DNA from: Holophagae bacterium
GTDB lineage: Bacteria; Acidobacteriota; Holophagae; Acanthopleuribacterales; Acanthopleuribacteraceae
Assembly: GCA_029263455.1 (NCBI GenBank)
Contig: JAJCXM010000003.1
Span: 186,001-250,000 of the forward strand
Direction of reading: 5' to 3'
Length of the DNA: 64,000 bases
Part shown: one piece after another, positions 63,541 to 64,000 of the stretch
How positions within the stretch are numbered: the stretch's first letter is position 1
Layout of the letters: every line of letters begins with the position of its first letter
Translations under genes and position numbers: made by a program
Notes under the pieces: model-generated
Told to the model about the DNA's origin: nothing
Databases searched by the model: none
Seen by the model: the letters and a program-made list of their open reading frames with translations, nothing else

Positions 63541-64000
63541 CTATTTGTCTATGTTGCTCAAAAAGTCCTGCACAAGGTCCAATGTGACCGCATGTAATGG
63601 CCTTGTGCCATTCAGGTAGCTGGGCAAATAACGCTCCAGCACAGCATGATAATATTCAAACACTTTGCCTCGCTTCATATAGGTCACGTAGCCCGGCACC
63701 TTGTCGACGCTTAAGACTTCTTGAACGGCAGCTCCTGAAAAGTAAAAAAGATAGGCATGCCACAAGTCTCGCAACGACTTCCCATGGATATCCTGTACCT
63801 CGCGAATGGTTCCACCAACAAAGCCAGTGCTGACTGATATCAGGTGATGGGCGGCCTCATGAAAGAGCAACTCGATCCAATTGCCAGCAGGTAGCGCATT
63901 GGTGCCACTATCCATGACGATATGGGTTGTGGGTCCCAGCGTGGTGTAAGGGCGGTTCCTTTTTGAGTGGTAGGAGATATCCACCCGAATCGGCTCCGAC
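63541..64000 (-). CDS. 3' part of a zinc-metallopeptidase-like protein (HEAAH)
   Basis: The frame is open to the right edge, so the start is outside the window; a GTG at 63984 is unlikely to be the true start because residues before it fit the same fold. The visible part reads VMDSGTNALPAGNWIELLFHEAAHHLISVSTGFVGG. HEAAH is the zinc-binding HExxH pattern, and a later SGAAVQEVL could provide a third Glu ligand. The end is FLSNIDK. The substrate and family are not recognised. It is convergent with the esterase-like gene, 30 bp apart. Confidence 0.6.
   Translation of the reverse strand, partial: SEPIRVDISYHSKRNRPYTTLGPTTHIVMDSGTNALPAGNWIELLFHEAAHHLISVSTGFVGGTIREVQDIHGKSLRDLWHAYLFYFSGAAVQEVLSVDKVPGYVTYMKRGKVFEYYHAVLERYLPSYLNGTRPLHAVTLDLVQDFLSNIDK

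Noticed and set aside
1-64000. Search for insertion sequences, prophage, CRISPR arrays, tRNA and rRNA
   Set aside because: No transposase motif, no spaced direct-repeat array, and no tRNA cloverleaf or rRNA sequence was recognised by reading; a tRNAscan or Rfam run could miss-check this.

Overview
The window looks like chromosomal DNA from a Gram-negative, protein-secreting heterotroph, most likely an Acidobacteriota lineage (Holophagae or Acanthopleuribacter-like). This rests on two Oar-like TonB-dependent receptors with an N-terminal carboxypeptidase-regulatory-like domain, a 'two-component propeller' sensor joined to a SpoIIE-type phosphatase, a soluble Ser/Thr kinase, large secreted propeller/beta-sandwich proteins and many P-loop ATPases. 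No rRNA or 16S marker is present, so the assignment is an inference. Base composition looks uniform and close to balanced. I saw no tRNA, rRNA, CRISPR array, prophage or insertion sequence.

Layout. 1-7165: a truncated secreted protein with a dockerin-like tail, a secreted multicopper oxidase, a catalytically dead M1-aminopeptidase-like protein and a TonB-dependent receptor whose leader resembles a transcription attenuator. 7658-13974: tyrS, a three-part kinase/ATPase/peptide-binding-protein fusion, and a membrane protein with an M23-like barrel that may start at AUC. 14043-20155 (minus strand): nucleotide-sugar dehydrogenase and aminotransferase (GnnA/GnnB-like), lspA, glutaminyl cyclotransferase, aldehyde dehydrogenase and an alpha/beta hydrolase. 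20263-24738: an M50 site-2 protease-like protein, a large secreted propeller protein and a DUF1203 protein.

24895-29829 (plus strand) is a tight three-gene operon: an outer-membrane barrel, an inner-membrane ATPase with a periplasmic TPR arm, and a soluble ATPase ending in what looks like a pseudokinase C-lobe. It is one of the two best candidates here for an undescribed system. The other is the kinase/ATPase/solute-binding fusion at 9046-12969.

29913-38440 (minus strand) carries a SpoIIAA-like protein, a secreted beta-sandwich protein, a sulfotransferase, ftsK, a PTPS-III-type folate enzyme, trmB, an enoyl-CoA hydratase and a small exported protein. 38617-47273 holds the propeller/SpoIIE phosphatase, a TPR/FG-GAP/ASPIC protein, a nitrilase-family amidase, an SRPBCC protein and a DUF2007 protein. 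47243-53230 (minus strand) runs from an alkylglycerol-monooxygenase-like di-iron protein through a lipid kinase, a second TonB receptor and a lysoplasmalogenase to truC, and suggests ether-lipid turnover. 53479-64000 holds a giant multi-PAS hybrid histidine kinase, a 2OG-Fe(II) oxygenase, a 568-bp region without a convincing gene, a small membrane protein, a secreted propeller/erythromycin-esterase-like protein and the end of an HEAAH protein.

Many genes are packed by 4-bp or 1-bp start/stop overlaps, and several convergent pairs share or overlap stop codons. Non-ATG starts are frequent; for several genes I moved the start to a codon with a good Shine-Dalgarno (SD) sequence. All functional statements come from reading motifs in the translated sequence; no database search was possible.
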